From NCBI RefSeq assembly GCF_963082655.1, contig NC_081552.1, positions 71,924,707 to 71,988,706 on the forward strand: a stretch of 64,000 nucleotides of DNA. The letters run 5' to 3'. Source of the stretch: Stomoxys calcitrans. Taxonomy: Eukaryota; Arthropoda; Insecta; Diptera; Muscidae. Positions 11,454 through 28,839 of this stretch are shown here, in pieces. Every line of letters begins with the position of its first letter. Within the stretch, counting starts at the first letter, position 1. A program made the position numbers and the translations under genes. The notes beneath the pieces were generated by a model, which did not search any database, was not told where the DNA came from, and was given only the letters and a program-made list of their open reading frames with translations.

Positions 11454-12457
11454 GCGAACTTCGTTTACTGCTTGTGTCTAAAGTCTTTTGTATTTAACGC
11501 AGCCTTTGCTTTTATCATACATGTGGTTTGCATTTCTCTTAGATATCTGTCAATATCTGCCTCATTTCTCTGATCTAGGTCAGTATCAGTTAAAAAATGA
11601 AAGGTTCTTGTTATCAAATATTAATGCCCAATTTGGAAAAAAAAATTAATAAACCATTTAAAACCAAATAAATTATGCAAAATGTCAAACAAAATAAACG
11701 GACAGATAGATATACACTTTGCGAAGAGACGTATGGAGTTATAACAAAAAATAAAACCAAGCATCCATATGTCGTATGTAAAGCGAAAGAAGCATCTTGA
11801 GTTTAACTCTACATCTAGTGGTGGCATAAAAAGCTCCAGTCCCAAAGAAAACCAAACAAACAAAAAACGCCACTTAACTCTAGTCGCCGGCTAAAAGAAT
11901 AGCACATCAGAAAAGAGTTTTTAAAAAAGTCATGAAGAAACGTAAAATGTACAACTTAATTGCCGGCAGCATTTTTTTTGTAAATGGATGATTAAAGAAT
12001 TGTTTCGGCACTGTTTCAATGCTCAGCTTGCGGCCATGATGCCATTTTGGCATGGGAATGTGGGAAGGTAGGGAGAGCCCTGAGATGAAATCATGCGAGA
12101 ATGCTGCTGTTGTTCTTTTTATGGTCTTGGTGCTGGACGTTTTAATCATTCTGCCAAATGTGAGGGGCGATAATCTGATTTACTCTTGAGCATTTTGGCT
12201 GTTTGTATTTTTTTTTAGTGTAGAAATCGAAATCTACTACCAAGTGATATAAGAACCGTTAACACAAAACTTTCTTTGGCAGTATTAACGACGAGATTAA
12301 GCGGGCAGCATCAAATTTATATCTAAAAAACAAAAGTGAAAAGAATTAAGAAAAATAGGTGGCATTGGAAATTATTAATTTTTTGTCTCTAAGAAAACAC
12401 ACAAAAAATACATTCTCTTTTTCTGCGACATTTTAGTGGAAAGAAAAAAATCAGAGA
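11454..12457. other. Upstream region of the serine protease gene
   Basis: AT-rich, with no repeat family recognised. It should contain the protease promoter and 5' UTR. I see no convincing TATA/initiator pair; AAATTTATATCT at about 12313 is only a weak candidate. Whether a further 5' non-coding exon exists cannot be told. Confidence 0.4.
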
Positions 12458-16938
<4,481 letters not shown>

Positions 16939-17049
16939 AGATGCTGGAGAAGGGGAGATAGAGATAGAGAGAGGGGGAGAGAAGCTGCAATGATGAAGGA
17001 AGGACATTAATTTATTTTTAAAGTTTATTTATAATTTTTTCAAAAAAAA

Positions 17050-17055
17050 AATAAA
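17050..17055 (+). terminator. Polyadenylation signal of the protease gene
   Basis: AATAAA lies about 112 nt after the stop codon at 16936-16938, at the end of an A-rich run. It is the first canonical signal downstream, so the 3' UTR is probably about 130 nt. Confidence 0.6.
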
Positions 17056-18180
17056 ATATGGTCATAGTTTATGCTGCTAAATGTTTTTTTGTTTGGTATG
17101 GTGAGTTCTAGTCTTAAGCCTGTGAGATTTTAGCGGTTGTTTTTTTGTTTTGGTTTTTCAACACCTATCATTTTTTTCTCTGGTGTATTTTGACTTTTTC
17201 CTTAATCAAACAAAAGTCAGTTGCCTGTGACTGTGTTTTAATTACCGGCCACTTAGCTTCCCCGCCTCATACAGACACCGCTTATGGCATTCATAAAATA
17301 AATGGCTGGAGAAATGTAAAAAGGCAAACACTTGACTGTCAATGGTGATGGTGGACCGGTCACAGCGTGGCAAAAGTTGCAAGTGGCAAAGTTAGTTTCT
17401 TTTCTTCAAGCATGCATTAGTCCCCATCATTTCTTTGTACTAAAACTACTCCGGCCCCACTTGCCACTCAATTGCTGCTCAACCAGCCAAGAAAAAAATG
17501 TGGGAAGTATTTAGTGGCATGGCATTGTATGGAATGAGGAATATGTACGAATAACTTGTCTCATATACGTTTTTTGTTGGGTGTGTGTTTTTTTTTAGCC
17601 CAATGTAAACTGGGGTTTTCATAGTCATTTAAAATGTTTGCTGATTGTCTAATTACAGCATACAGCTAAGATAAATGCACATAGATAAACCCCAAGCCAA
17701 AGCCAAAGCCGACGCTTCGGCCGAGGACTTTTCTCTGGTACGAAATATTTATACGAGCGTCTATAACATTGAATGGAGTATTTTTTTAATGTGATAATTA
17801 GTGGATATGTTATTGTGGTCGTTTAATCATAAAATTTGTTTATGTCGATTTTATTATTCACAACTTTGGCTTTCCCCCTTAGCTGAGACTGTGTGTTGTG
17901 CAGCAATTACCACTGATATTACCATTAAATGCCAAAGTTGAATTTTATCTCTCCACTCATATGAATGCATTCATTCTAATTAAATGTAATAACCTTTTGC
18001 TCATATTTATGCCAACACTTCCTGTTGTCATTAAATATAGAACTAGAATTTTCATATGAGAAGCTTGCAAGAATACGAGTTTTCAATTATTTTGTAGTTG
18101 GCTTCTACCGGATATGGCATTTTCTAGCCTTTGTTTCCTTTCATTTGCCTTAGTTTCTTATAAATCTATCATTTCAGCTT
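17056..18180. other. Intergenic, nothing recognised
   Basis: Mixed AT-rich sequence with short poly-T tracts. I see no gene, known repeat or RNA. The ORFs present are short and lack any recognisable domain. Confidence 0.5.
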
Positions 18181-18990
18181 TGACTTCAGTGGCGTGGAAG
18201 GGACATTTTTCGAAGGAGTCTACATAAAACTTCGACTAGGTTTTCATCATCGCCCTGAGTGACATAGGGTATATCGGATACCAGATAACGCTTCTGAGTG
18301 TCTTTAACTGGGCAAGGTCCAGGCCGATCTTGATTCCTTACTCATGGTGCGGAGCACTGACCTCTCAAGTGGGCACTGAGCTCTTCAGCGAAGGCTCCCC
18401 TCAGTTACTTGGGTGTGCATATTTGTACTAATTTCATACTCTAGTCTCAAAAACCTTTCATTTGATACCCGATCTGCGTAAATGTCCTTTTGGGGGTTTT
18501 AGGGCCGGGCGTTCCCCTAAGTTCCAACGTCCAGTATGGTATAATTTTTGAATTACTGCAAGCATAAAAGACGTTGGGGAAGAGGGATATCAAGTAACGA
18601 TTTTGAGTGGCATTTACTTGGCACATTTAAGGCGGATCTTGGTTCCTCTCTCGTATATCAATTGTGGGCACTGACCTCTCCAGTGAATACTGATTTCCCC
18701 AGTGAAAACTCCTCTCAGTTACTCGGGGTACAATTTTTGTTTTAGATTCATACTTTACTCTGTAATGCCTTTCATTTAGCGCCTATATTGTCCTGATCGG
18801 TCTACATGCCTTCGAAAGGTTTTTGGGTGAGACGTTCTCCCCAAAGTTTTTAAATGGGATTTGGGTTACTATAAGGATAAGGGTTGACGTAGGTGAAGTG
18901 GCATACCTAGTAACGGCTTTAATGTAGCAAAGTTTAGGCCAGTCCGAGCATCTTAATCAAGAGAATCATGAATGGCTCCCTTAAATTTGC
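18181..18990 (+). repeat. ~310-bp tandem repeat, two to three diverged units
   Basis: GCCGATCTTGATTCCTTACT (18323) recurs as GCGGATCTTGGTTCCTCTCT (18632), and CCTTTCATTTGATACCC (18455) as CCTTTCATTTAGCGCC (18768), giving spacings of 309-315 bp. A third, broken unit starts near 18880. The segment with CCTTTCATTTG and TTTTGGGGGTTTTAGGG is related to the units in 9895-11453, so the two repeats share ancestry. Confidence 0.65.
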
Positions 18991-19029
18991 ATGCCTATGC
19001 CAAAGGGCAAACAACGACCATCAAGGTGA

Positions 19030-19357
19030 GTGACAGAACCAGTTGGTTAGAGGATGGGTTGCAGAAGACTATTTAAGAACACGACAGAACTGTGATATTT
19101 ATAACGCTGAGCTGAGAAGATACAAGAGCGAGCCGAAAAGGGTTCACAAAAAAATCCTGAATGACATTCTGCAGCTCCTCTAAGCTACGCAAGGCCCTAA
19201 GTTCCATATCTGTTACGGTAAGGTAAATTTAGAAGGGACAATGTCTAGTGAGTTAACACTAGAACTGCTTCTGGAAACAAATTTCCCGGGAAGATAGATT
19301 TTCGTCCTATTAGTCTATCATCGTTTATGCTGATGACTCTAGAGAGGTTTATAGAAA
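19030..19357 (+). pseudogene. LINE fragment (linker and RT entry), plus strand
   Basis: The plus strand gives SKRTRQNCDIYNAELRRYKS-like linker text, typical between endonuclease and RT, and then DFRPISLSSFMLMTLERFIE at 19297-19356, the RT fingers motif. A large internal deletion separates them. It meets a LINE of opposite orientation at about 19349. Confidence 0.7.
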
Positions 19358-20362
19358 TAAATCTTTGGGGTAAACATTCCCGGAGATCCCCTTATTGATT
19401 TCGTTGCACGATCTGCGCTTATCACCGATGTGTGATAAGCCAGGTTGTTGGCCGTCACTCCTTGAAGGCCTGGGAAACAGCAGAACCATTTTCAAGTCTT
19501 GACTGGCGTGGTCCGACTCTAGAGCATTCAGCGACGCCTGACTGTCGACATATAACATGATAGTCCGATCGGGCCGCTACTCCTGCATTTACATTCTTTC
19601 GATTCCCGCAGGACCTCCCCGTCCGGAAGTTTGTCTTTGATAAATCTTTGATTCTAAAAAACTAATGAAGAGCCTTACCGCGGTGCCCTCATCCAATTTA
19701 GACCCATACGTGTGCACAGAAGTTCCCGCCATTCCCGGGAACTTTCAATTTGGTTTCCCCGGGATCCCTTTCTGGGAAAACTACGTCGGATCTGTCAATT
19801 TGGAAAGACTCCCGTGGTGAATAATACGTGGCGCCTCATAAAGCGGCATGCATCCCCATCCTGCAGCAAAATCGAAGAGTGTCCAAACTTTAAGTAGCGT
19901 AACTATCTGTCCAAGGAAAATCTTAGTTGCTAAAAAGCCAACATACAGATGTAAAGGTCTAAGATCGAGTATGGCATTCAGCTCTTCTCTCGGGGCTTGC
20001 CTCCTTGCCCTAGAGATCAGCACCGCCTCCGTACCCTATACCTTCTGGATCATCTTGGGGAGGGCACGGTTGTCCAGACCTCTATGCTAAACCATACATC
20101 CTTACGTGTCAATCGGTTGAACAGCTGGCGTAAACATTAAATTGACCGTCTCCGGCTGAAGCCACCATCTCCTTCCTATCAAGTTGCGACAGGAGCAGAG
20201 CGCATTCAGTTCCCTTTTGACCTTTCCGCGACGTTCCTTCTCCAGCTTAGTTACTGGTAAAGAAACACATACACATGGAGTTCCTCTGGTCACAAACTTC
20301 CTTATCAAGCACTCCAACAGTAATGCGTTGATAATCCTGACTTTCAGCATCAGTTTACACAA
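19349..20362 (-). pseudogene. RNase H-bearing LINE remnant, minus strand
   Basis: Collinear on the minus strand. 20362-20102 has an RT segment KVRIINALLLECLIRKFVTR followed by GTP; the usual QGGVLSP and YADD region is deleted, and it rejoins at the thumb KVKRELNALCSCRNLIGRRW. 20060-19781 carries RRQAPREELNAILDLRPLHL. 19558-19349 carries the RNase H motif LYVDSQASLNALESDHASQ. Many stops and shifts are present. RNase H after RT places it in the I/LOA/R1-type group of non-LTR elements. Confidence 0.75.
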
Positions 20363-20379
20363 TTTTCCAAACCACCGTA

Positions 20380-20586
20380 CTATGTCCCCCCATGACGCTG
20401 AACGTCTCGGTTCGATGGTTACCCCTAATAATGCTGGTGATATTTATGAGGAACTAAGCCATGTAAAAACTTCTTCCCAAAGAGGTGTCGCAATGCGGCA
20501 CCCCGTTCGGACTCTGCTATAAAAAAGAGATTGAGCTTAAAACTTGAATCGGAAAGCACTCGTTGATATGTGAGAAGTTTGCCTCG
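20380..20586 (+). mobile_element. tRNA-derived SINE, 5'-truncated copy
   Basis: It starts within the head (ATGTCCCCCCATGACGCTG), has a B-box-like GGTTCGATGG, then the shared body (AATGCTGGTGAT, GAGGTGTCGCAATGCGGCAC) and the tail TCGTTGATATGTGAGAAGTT. It immediately follows the minus-strand LINE remnant. Confidence 0.7.
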
Positions 20587-21009
20587 GTTTCTTTGTGGAA
20601 CGTTCATGGGCATTTGCATTTATACTTATTTTGGGACTCCTTGCACAGATCCCTGTGCGCACGCAGCTTGGTTTTATTTGCTATATTATAGAGCCTCCTC
20701 GTCCCCGTTTCATGGCTGTATTTTCCTTTGGTTGCCTTCATTTATACTCCACAAGCTCCAGTCAGCTGCTAGTTTAATCCAATTGTTATCAATAAGCGTC
20801 GTACTTTTGATCCAAAACTACCCGTCAATGCTCTTCGCGTAGCGATTCCAGTTGGTCATTCTGGAGTTCTTGTATGGCAGGTCCTTACCCGTACACAAAA
20901 TCAGATCAAAGAATAAACAGGAAGAGAGGAGTCCAATCCCTTAAGATAGTATCATCGAGATTCGTCAAAGTTGTGTTTATCACCTCTGAGCTGCTACGTA
21001 ACTGAAAAA
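20587..21009. other. Unassigned stretch
   Basis: Open frames of 60-90 codons occur here but none shows a domain or homologous motif I recognise. It may be the 5' part of the following LINE. Confidence 0.35.
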
Positions 21010-23770
21010 TCGAAACATTGCAAATTTTAAAAATACGGTGGCCAGAAATCAATGTAAAGTCCAAATTATTAACCGACCCACCTCTCTTGTTAAAGTCCTA
21101 AGGTCCGTAGAAGACATTGACGAAAATATCAACAGGATAACGATTGCACTGGTGGGGTCCTTCGTAGATAGTTGTCCTCTTCGGGAAAGGAAATCATCGC
21201 AAGAAAAACCCTGGATGACAGGGGATTGCAGACTCTTTAACAGAGCACGTCGTAAAAAAGGGGAAGTTTATTGGGATGTGTACTATACACGGCTCAAGGA
21301 CTACAATAAGATTACCAGAGCGGCAAAACGTGCCTCCTGGAAGCTTTTCTGCCAACAGGTCGATAATTAACGCTATCGACCTGTTCGCCGATAGTGAACA
21401 GATAAAAAAGTTTCTCTCAAAAACCCATGTCCAAACTGAAACTTTAGTAGACGACATGGGAGTGAGAACGGAGACAACGGAGAACATGTTGAGGATTTTG
21501 ATGAAAACCCATTTTCCACAGGATACGAAGGGACTCACGGACTCACGGACTCACGGAGACATTGGAATCTTGGAATAATGACGTTGATCGATGGTTTATA
21601 ATTACGGAATTTATGGTGAAGGAATTCTTGAGGAGCTTCAAACTATTTAAGTCACCCGTACCCGATGGAATATTTCGGGCGTTACTACAGAAATGGGCAG
21701 ACTATCTGGCGCCTCGTCTGGCCAAAATTTTCACAGCGTGCCTGGGACTTGCATATACTCCGAAAGCCTGGCAGGAGGCAAGGGTGGTGTTTATACCCAA
21801 GCCCGACAAGGCAAGTTATTCGACATCAAAGTCCTACAGACCCATAAGCCTTACATACTTTCTACACAAAGCCATGGAACGTATTGTGAACACCATGATG
21901 AAGATGGACACCATGATCCAGCGAACTGCTCAAATACAAACAGCATGCCTATGTCAAGAGAAGGTCAGTGGAGGTTGTGCATAAAATAAAAGAATCCTTC
22001 GATGCCAAAACGTACACACTGGCGGTATGCATTGACATCGAGAAGGATTTTAACAATGTGCGGATCGATACTCTGATCCAATCCTTAGACCACTACCGGG
22101 TGGACCCGGTCCTTAGAGACTGGATAAGCATATGCTAAGGAAAAGGTGGATAAATTGTGTGTCGCATGGCATAAATATAAGGGAGAAAGTGGTACAGGGA
22201 ACGCCACAGGAGGGCATTTTATCGCCACTCCTATGGGTGACCACCATAAATGACCTATTACGGATGCTGACTGAGGAGGGATTTGAACCCGTCTGCTACG
22301 CAGACGATGCTATAATACTTCTAAGGGGTAAGGAGCCGAACGAGCCATGCAGAAGGGCCGAAAGGGTCTTGTATATGGCATATGACTGGGCCAAACCCAG
22401 AGGTCTCAATGTTAACCCAGAGAAGACTAAAATATGCCTGTTCACGAGGAAGACGAAGGTGGGCTAATTAAACGCACCACGTTTCCTCAATAAGATGATT
22501 TCGATATCTGAAATGGTAAAATACTTAGGTGTGATCTAAGACAGGAAACTGAATTGGAAGTGTCACATTCAGGAGCATGCTGAGGAGGCTCACAGATGTT
22601 GTGCACTATGTAGACGGACCGTAGGTCCGAAATGGGGCCTGAATCTGAGGATAGTCCACTGGCTCCAAAGGAGCGTGATTAGACCAATACTTACTTAGAC
22701 CTCAGTAGTTTGGTGAACTACGATGGAGAAAAAGTGGAACATAAGGACCATAAAACAGGTTCAGAGAACATGTTGTCTTGGCATAGGCGTACCTATGAGG
22801 ACCACGACCACTAGAGCACTGGAGACTATTTAACATATCCGACCCATTGACATACAGATTAAGTGTGAGGCAGCCACTATGAGACGGCTATGAGACTTAA
22901 GGCGATGGGAGAATGGATTGAGGATGGGAGCAGCTAACACCATAGCGGTATAATCGAGACGACGATAGGAAACCTGGAAGGAATGAACGATATTCCGATC
23001 GTATAACTGATACGAGACTTGAGGTCGAGTGCGAGGCACTTTTGCCAGCGGCATAGTCTTGAATAGACGGAACCTTAGTATTGCCAGCTAAGAAATCATG
23101 TTACACGGATAGAGGGCAGAGTGGGCCTGGGGGTCTACATTGAGAACCCAAGCATTGAGCTCTGTTTTAGACTGCCTGACCATTATACGGATATGCAGGC
23201 GGCGATCCGGGCGATCACGGAATGCGTGAAGTGGTATGGTGCTAACACGAGGACGTCGAGTGTGAACATCTTTACCGACATATAAATTGCCATAAGGGTA
23301 ATAACAACCAGGACGGTAAGGTCACAAACAGTCTTGCAGTGTAAGAAGGAGATTAACGCCTTCTCTGAGGATGGCAAAATCCACATCGTTTGGGTGCCGG
23401 GCCATAACAGAGTAAGGGGAAATGAAAGGGCAGACGATTTGGCGGTGAAGGCCAGAGAACTGCCGTCAATAAACTTGATTAACCCGAAGCCTTTCGGGTC
23501 GACGCAGTCCCAGTTAAAGGAGCGGGCGACGAATGCACATGCAACATTGTGGAAGAGCGAAACGGTCGGTATGACGGCGCAAATCCTATGGGGGATCCAG
23601 ATCGTGAGCAGACGAGGCTATTACTGAAAGGCAGCAAGAAGGAGGTCAGTATAGCTATTGCTATCATAACGGGACACATGGGACTACGAGCTCACTTATG
23701 TTAAATCGGTGCGGAAAGTGATTTCAGGTTTGGATTTCATCCCACACCGGCTCTGGCTAGTTTACAATTG
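21010..23770 (+). pseudogene. Decayed non-LTR retrotransposon (RT + RNase H)
   Basis: The longest plus-strand LINE in the window. In order: a post-endonuclease linker (PWMTGDCRLFNRARRKKGEV), RT fingers (FKLFKSPVPDGIFRALLQKW; ARVVFIPKPDKASY), palm with GTPQEGILSPLLW and the catalytic YADD (CYADDAIILL at about 22300), a thumb at 22500-22830, RNase H text near 23260-23450 (IHIVWVPGHNRVRGNERADD), and a C-terminal ITGHMGLRAHL-like segment near 23670. Multiple frameshifts and stops break it. No endonuclease domain is seen upstream. It is inactive, but the order is intact. Confidence 0.88.
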
Positions 23771-25021
23771 TTTTTTATGCAGTCAACAAGGATTTCTTAT
23801 AGGTAGCCAGAGTGTGCTTTGCAATAAACGAAATCTATGCTGATGCTCACATGCACATGAAAATTCAAAAGTTTAGTCAAGTGTTTTTGTAGGACTATGA
23901 TGTTTTCCCTACCACTGCAACTGTTCATACGCCCATGTTTGACATATTTCATAGCCCTAAGTTACAAGTGCTAAGAATGCCAAACACGTATGCCTTACCT
24001 TTCCTCCTAACCATTTAAAGACAAAGTAATGAACTGACAGAGGCGCTGTCTGCTGTTGCTATTGCCAAAAGACCTTGAAGGGATTTGTCAGCGATCATTA
24101 AAACATTGTCCAAATTGTAACGTACCAAAAGAGGAAAAAACTTAAATGACCAAAGCAATGTAGAAAATCCTCTCGGTTTGTCTTGAGGAGACCAACTTGC
24201 AAAAAGGGATTAAATTACCTTAGGGACATTTTTTTAACTTGCAACAAATGTTTCAATGTGACTTTTGGTGCTCACACTTGGGGAATTCAAAGGAACTTTC
24301 AACGACACGAAGGGATTTGCAATGAAAATAAAATGAACAGTCTTGGATTGTTGTTTTTATGTTAAACATTAAATAAGGAGAGGAAAAAAAGAGTTGAAAA
24401 ATTCCCCACATATTGAAGACGGGGACAAAAGATTCCCATGACGATCATGCATGATACGTTGTCTGAATATTTAAGCAAAGGGAAGTCGTTTTTTTTTTCA
24501 AAGAGAGGATTTCCTTAATTAGGTTAAAACAAAGAGAATCACAAACAGAAGTTGGATTTATAATTTGACAAAATTTTATATGAAAACAAATATTAACGAA
24601 GTTTTGTACGACAATCAAACATTGGAAAGAATTTGAATAAAAGCCAACTTTTGATTTTTTAATGAGGATTTAGATTAAACTTTAAGGATAACGCGTACCA
24701 AGGAATCTCGAAGATTTCAGATCAAGGAATCCCTCAGGGATCCTTAGCCTGCAGTAGTCTGTAGTATCGCCTTGCCACCCGGAAGTCAGTGATCTGATCT
24801 CTCAGATGCCCTTGTGTTAGCATTAGTCTCAAAGTCACGAGGGTCGACTGTAATCGTCCCATTGGATTGAGCTTGGTTGGAGGGCACGCGACTCGCAACC
24901 TCGGTCACTAGCCGATGCATGCGGAGAGCTAAGGTCAATTGTGTTCGCCTTAGAAAAAGGTAGAGAACGACAACCAAAATCCCGTTATGTTCGATCGGAT
25001 CGAAAGTATATATATCGCCCA
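23771..25021. other. Intergenic, nothing recognised
   Basis: AT-rich. A minus-strand 79-codon ORF at 24786-25025 has no domain I recognise. No repeat family described here appears before 25022. Confidence 0.45.
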
Positions 25022-25566
25022 CCATGGATCACATTTGACACTTTCTTTGAATGACATTTCAAACATATAGATACATCTACGGATACAGATGGACCATACT
25101 TGTCAGGACTATTAGAATTCATAAAAAAATACCAGCCAAGTAATTGCGCTCTCTAGAAACTCAGGAAGTCAAATCGGGAGATTGGTTTACGAGTACATAG
25201 GAGCTATGTCAGGTTATGAACCAGTTCGGAACATACAGTTGACAAAGTTGTTGGTCAAGTCCAAGTAAAACATCTTGTGCAATTTTTCAGCCAAATCGGG
25301 TGCTGATTGCGCCTTCTAGAGGCTCAAGAAGACAAAATCCGAGATCGGTTTATATGGGAGCTATATCAGGTTATGGACCGATTCAAACCATACTTGGTAC
25401 AGTTATTGGAATTCAAACCAAATCACCTTGAACAAACTTTCAGCTCGGTTGGTAGTTGCGCTTTCTAGAGGCTTAAGAAGTCCAATCAGAGGATCGGTTT
25501 ATATGGCAGCCAACTTTTTTACGACGACATTGGCTAGGTTTAAAAGAGGGTGCGGATATTAATCCT
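25022..25566 (-). mobile_element. DINE-like element, subfamily B, fragment
   Basis: It begins at the subterminal arm CCACCATGGATC and runs through units with GCGCTCTCTAGAAACTCAGG, AAGAAGTCCAATC and GGTTTATATGG. Both the hairpin end and the microsatellite core are missing. It sits head-to-tail with the next B element, 85 bp away. Confidence 0.7.
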
Positions 25567-25649
25567 CCCTATGACACTATGGACATACACCTAAGCCAGT
25601 AATCGGCTTGTTGTGCGCTCTACATACTAAAAAAGTAACATAGAACAAT

Positions 25650-26588
25650 TAGAAGCGTGCTAAGTTCGGCCGGGCCGAATCTTATATACCCTCCACCATG
25701 GAGCGCAATTGTCGAGTTCTTTTCCTGGCATCTCTTCTTAGGCAAAAAATGATATAAGAAAAGATTTGCTCTGCTATTAGAGCGATATCAAGATATGATC
25801 CGGTTTAGACCACAATTAAATTATATGTTGTTATATGTTTTACACAGACCTGTGTAAAATGTCAGCCAATTCGAATAAGAATTGCGCCCATTGCGGGCTC
25901 AAGAAGTAAAATAGAGAGATAGATTTATATGGGAGCTGTATCGGGCTAAGACCAATTCAGACCATAAGAAACACGTATGTTGATGGCCACGTGAGGATCC
26001 GTCGTACAAAATTTCAGGCAAATCGGATAATAATTGCGACCTCTAGAGGCTCAAGAAGTCAAGATCCCAGATCTGTTTATATGACAGCTATATCAGTTTA
26101 TGAACCGATTTGAACCATACTTATTAAACCATACGTATTAAACCATACTTGGCACAGTTATTGGATATCATAACAAAACACGTCGTTCAAAATTTCATTC
26201 CAATCGGATAAGAACTGCGCTCTCTAGAGGCTCAAGAAGTCAAGACTCAAGATTGGTTTATATGGCAGCTACATCAGGTTATGGAGCGATTTGAACCATA
26301 CTTGGCACATTTGTTGGATATCATAACAAAACACGTGGTGCAAAATTTCATTCCAATCGGATAAGAATTGCGCACTCTAGAGGCTCAAGAAGTCAAGACC
26401 CAAGATCGGTTTATATGACAGCTATACCTGGTTATGGACCGATATGAACCATACTTAGGACAGTTGTAAGAAGTGATACTAAAACACAAATGTGCAAAAT
26501 TTCAGTCAAATCGGATAAGAATTGAGCCCTCTAGAGGCTCAAGAAGCCAAGACCCAAGATCGGTTTATATGGAAGCTATGATAGTTGC
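25650..26588 (-). mobile_element. DINE-like element, subfamily B, 5'-truncated
   Basis: The 3' end is intact at 25650-25700: GCGTGCTAAG, hairpin TTCGGCCGGGCCGAA, then TATACCCTCCACCATGG. Six 153-bp-type units follow (CTCTAGAGGCTCAAGAAGTC; TATGGCAGCTATATCAGG). It stops at about 26588, where LINE-derived sequence begins, before the microsatellite core. Confidence 0.8.
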
Positions 26589-26599
26589 AAAAGTCGGCC

Positions 26600-27390
26600 T
26601 CTTTTGAGTCCGGCGCTATATCGAAATTCTGATGTTCCAGTGACCAGTCAGGACTCTGAAGTCTTGCTTACTTAGCCCCAGGATTAGCATCGTTCTGTTC
26701 CTCGAAATACTCGGCCACAGGGCCTTTTCCACCCTGCCACCCACAGCACCAATTCACACTTCATTCACCCGGTCATCATGGAAGGCGTCCACCTTATCAA
26801 GGATCTCGCACAGGGGAGGGCTTGCTAATTTCACATCGCCAATCAGCTATGCATTCCTGGACGGCTCGGCGGCCACTCTGTTTCCCCGCGACTCATTGAT
26901 GGCCCGGGGCCTTCTCGAGCCTGACAGCCTCTCCCATGGTTTGAAGAAACTTCTTGCATCTTTTAATCAGTTTCGACCTCATATGGTCCAACGCCGCCTG
27001 ACTATCCACATATATCGTGACAGTCTCGGACCTTTGCTCCCACATCGATATCGTCTCCAGTGCCTTCACTATCTCCGCCTGATGAACGCTATACCCTGTC
27101 CCAGTTGCTAACCGCTTGACTCGGAGACCTCTGGTCCATAGTGTTTGTCCTAGAAAGAAATGAAAAAGACTAGAGGATCGCCCCGTCAGCCATCCCAGAC
27201 CCTTGCAGACCCTTGCAGAATTCCCGAAGGACTGCGGGGTCAAAAGACTTTAGAGAGCTCAGTGAAAAGAAATATGTTGACCCATTATCCTATGCCTTTA
27301 TTCCGTCAACGCGTGGCACTGGCACTGAAGATGCTCAACCGTCTCTAAATCCTCCTTATCCCCACAGAAATCCTCATCTTCCCAAGATCA
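26600..27390 (-). pseudogene. LINE RNase H fragment
   Basis: Minus-strand YSVHQAEIVKALETISMWEQ, TVTIYVDSQAALDHM and KAPGHQ are the RNase H motif series (usually QAEV...DSQAAL...WVPGH). Upstream catalytic parts are absent. This is a second copy of the same protein region that is present at 27399-27750, so two related insertions lie side by side in the same direction. Confidence 0.75.
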
Positions 27391-27398
27391 TCGCCATG

Positions 27399-28800
27399 TC
27401 AGCTACCTAACTTTGCTGTGGCAGTCAGGACTCCCACCAACAATTCAAGGGGCTTCACCATGGGCGTCACACTCCCAGAGTCCATCCGTAACCAAAACCA
27501 GTTGGTCAGCTTGTCAGTTGTTTCGTTGCCCGCCACCCCTTGATGGCCCGGAACCCTGCACAATCTGACAGCAGCCCCCAAAGGTCCGAAACGCTCCTTG
27601 CATCTGCCGACAAGTCTCGACCTCACATGACTTGTAGCCAGGCCTTCAGCACCGCCTGATTGTCCACATTAATCGTGACAGTTTGGGAGGGCCACCTTTC
27701 CTGACTCAAGATCACATTCAAGGCTCTGAGTATCCTAACTCCTAGGTGCTTAGCTAATACCCTTTCCCCGGTGCAAGATTGGCGGGACGTCCTAGACCAA
27801 TGCTCCCTTCCCGGGTCGCTATCGAAGAAAAATTCGTTCGGCACATAGTTCGTCGCGTCGCCAATGTAAAGTAGTCGTCCCACGCAGAACAAACGAATGC
27901 CCAAAATCCAAAGAGTGCATGTCCCTGACTCCCTGAGTCTGAGGGAAGTATTCAACGCTGCGCACTCTACGTATAAGTGCAGATCAAGTATTGTATTCAG
28001 CGCTGCTCTCGGAGCATTCCTCCTTGCCAACGATAGCCAACACACCAGGCACCCGGGTCGAGCCACAGCAGTGTAAATCCAGTAGACCATACTTGGCCTA
28101 GTACCCAACTCCTTCCCACCGGGTTGCGGCATGAGTAGAGCGCATTCAGCCCCCTTTTGACTCTCTCTTCAAAATTTTATATCTTGCTCACTTTCTGGTT
28201 AAGAATAACGTCATCTCCACTGTATGAACAACCATCCCCCAAAACTTGCTGTAACACCTCCTTCAAGTGAACAGCACCAGCTCTGTCTTCCTGGGGGTTT
28301 TTCCAAACCCATTGGTTCGCCCATTTCGACAGCTTCCTTAGCGTGCCATGAAGGGTATCCGTGACAGTAGAGAGAAAGCGACTGCCATAGGCAACCACTT
28401 CCACTTTTCCAGCTCGAAGGACTGGAGAATTCCATTGGTAACCAAAAGCCATAAAGGAATAAAACACCCCCCTATGGCTTTCCCCTGGTCACAATCTTCC
28501 TAACCGATGCATTGTTAAATCTGCCCTTGAGCATAACATCAATCCAGTTCACCACATGAGGAGGGGACTCTCATATCAACCAGAGAACGACGAATGGACC
28601 TCAACTCCACGTTATTAAAAGCCCCTTTTAAATCGATGAAGGCCGCCAAAGTGAAGTCGCCTGTAACCAAGTTCCCTTCGAACCCCTTGAACCCACCACG
28701 TCGTGGAGGACACTATCAACTGACCGACCCTTGGTGTATGATTGCTGCTTACCAACAATGCATTCATTCAGATATCGTCATCCCTATCCCGTAGAATCTG
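27399..28800 (-). pseudogene. LINE remnant, RT to RNase H
   Basis: From high to low coordinate on the minus strand: RT text near 28800-28500 (SYTKGRSVDSVLHDVV; a later KIVTRG), palm at 28467-28177 in which the expected AYADDVVIL reads AYGSRFLSTV, so the catalytic Asp pair is lost, then RKLSKWANQ, thumb VYWIYTAVARPG and RNAPRAALNTILDLHLYV (28100-27960), and RNase H NVDNQAVLKAW plus RVPGHQGVAGNETTDKL (27690-27400). Frameshifts are numerous. It is related to the element at 19349-20362. Confidence 0.8.
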
Positions 28801-28839
28801 ACTTCAAGTTCATTCGACTTGATTCTTGTTGAAAGAATT

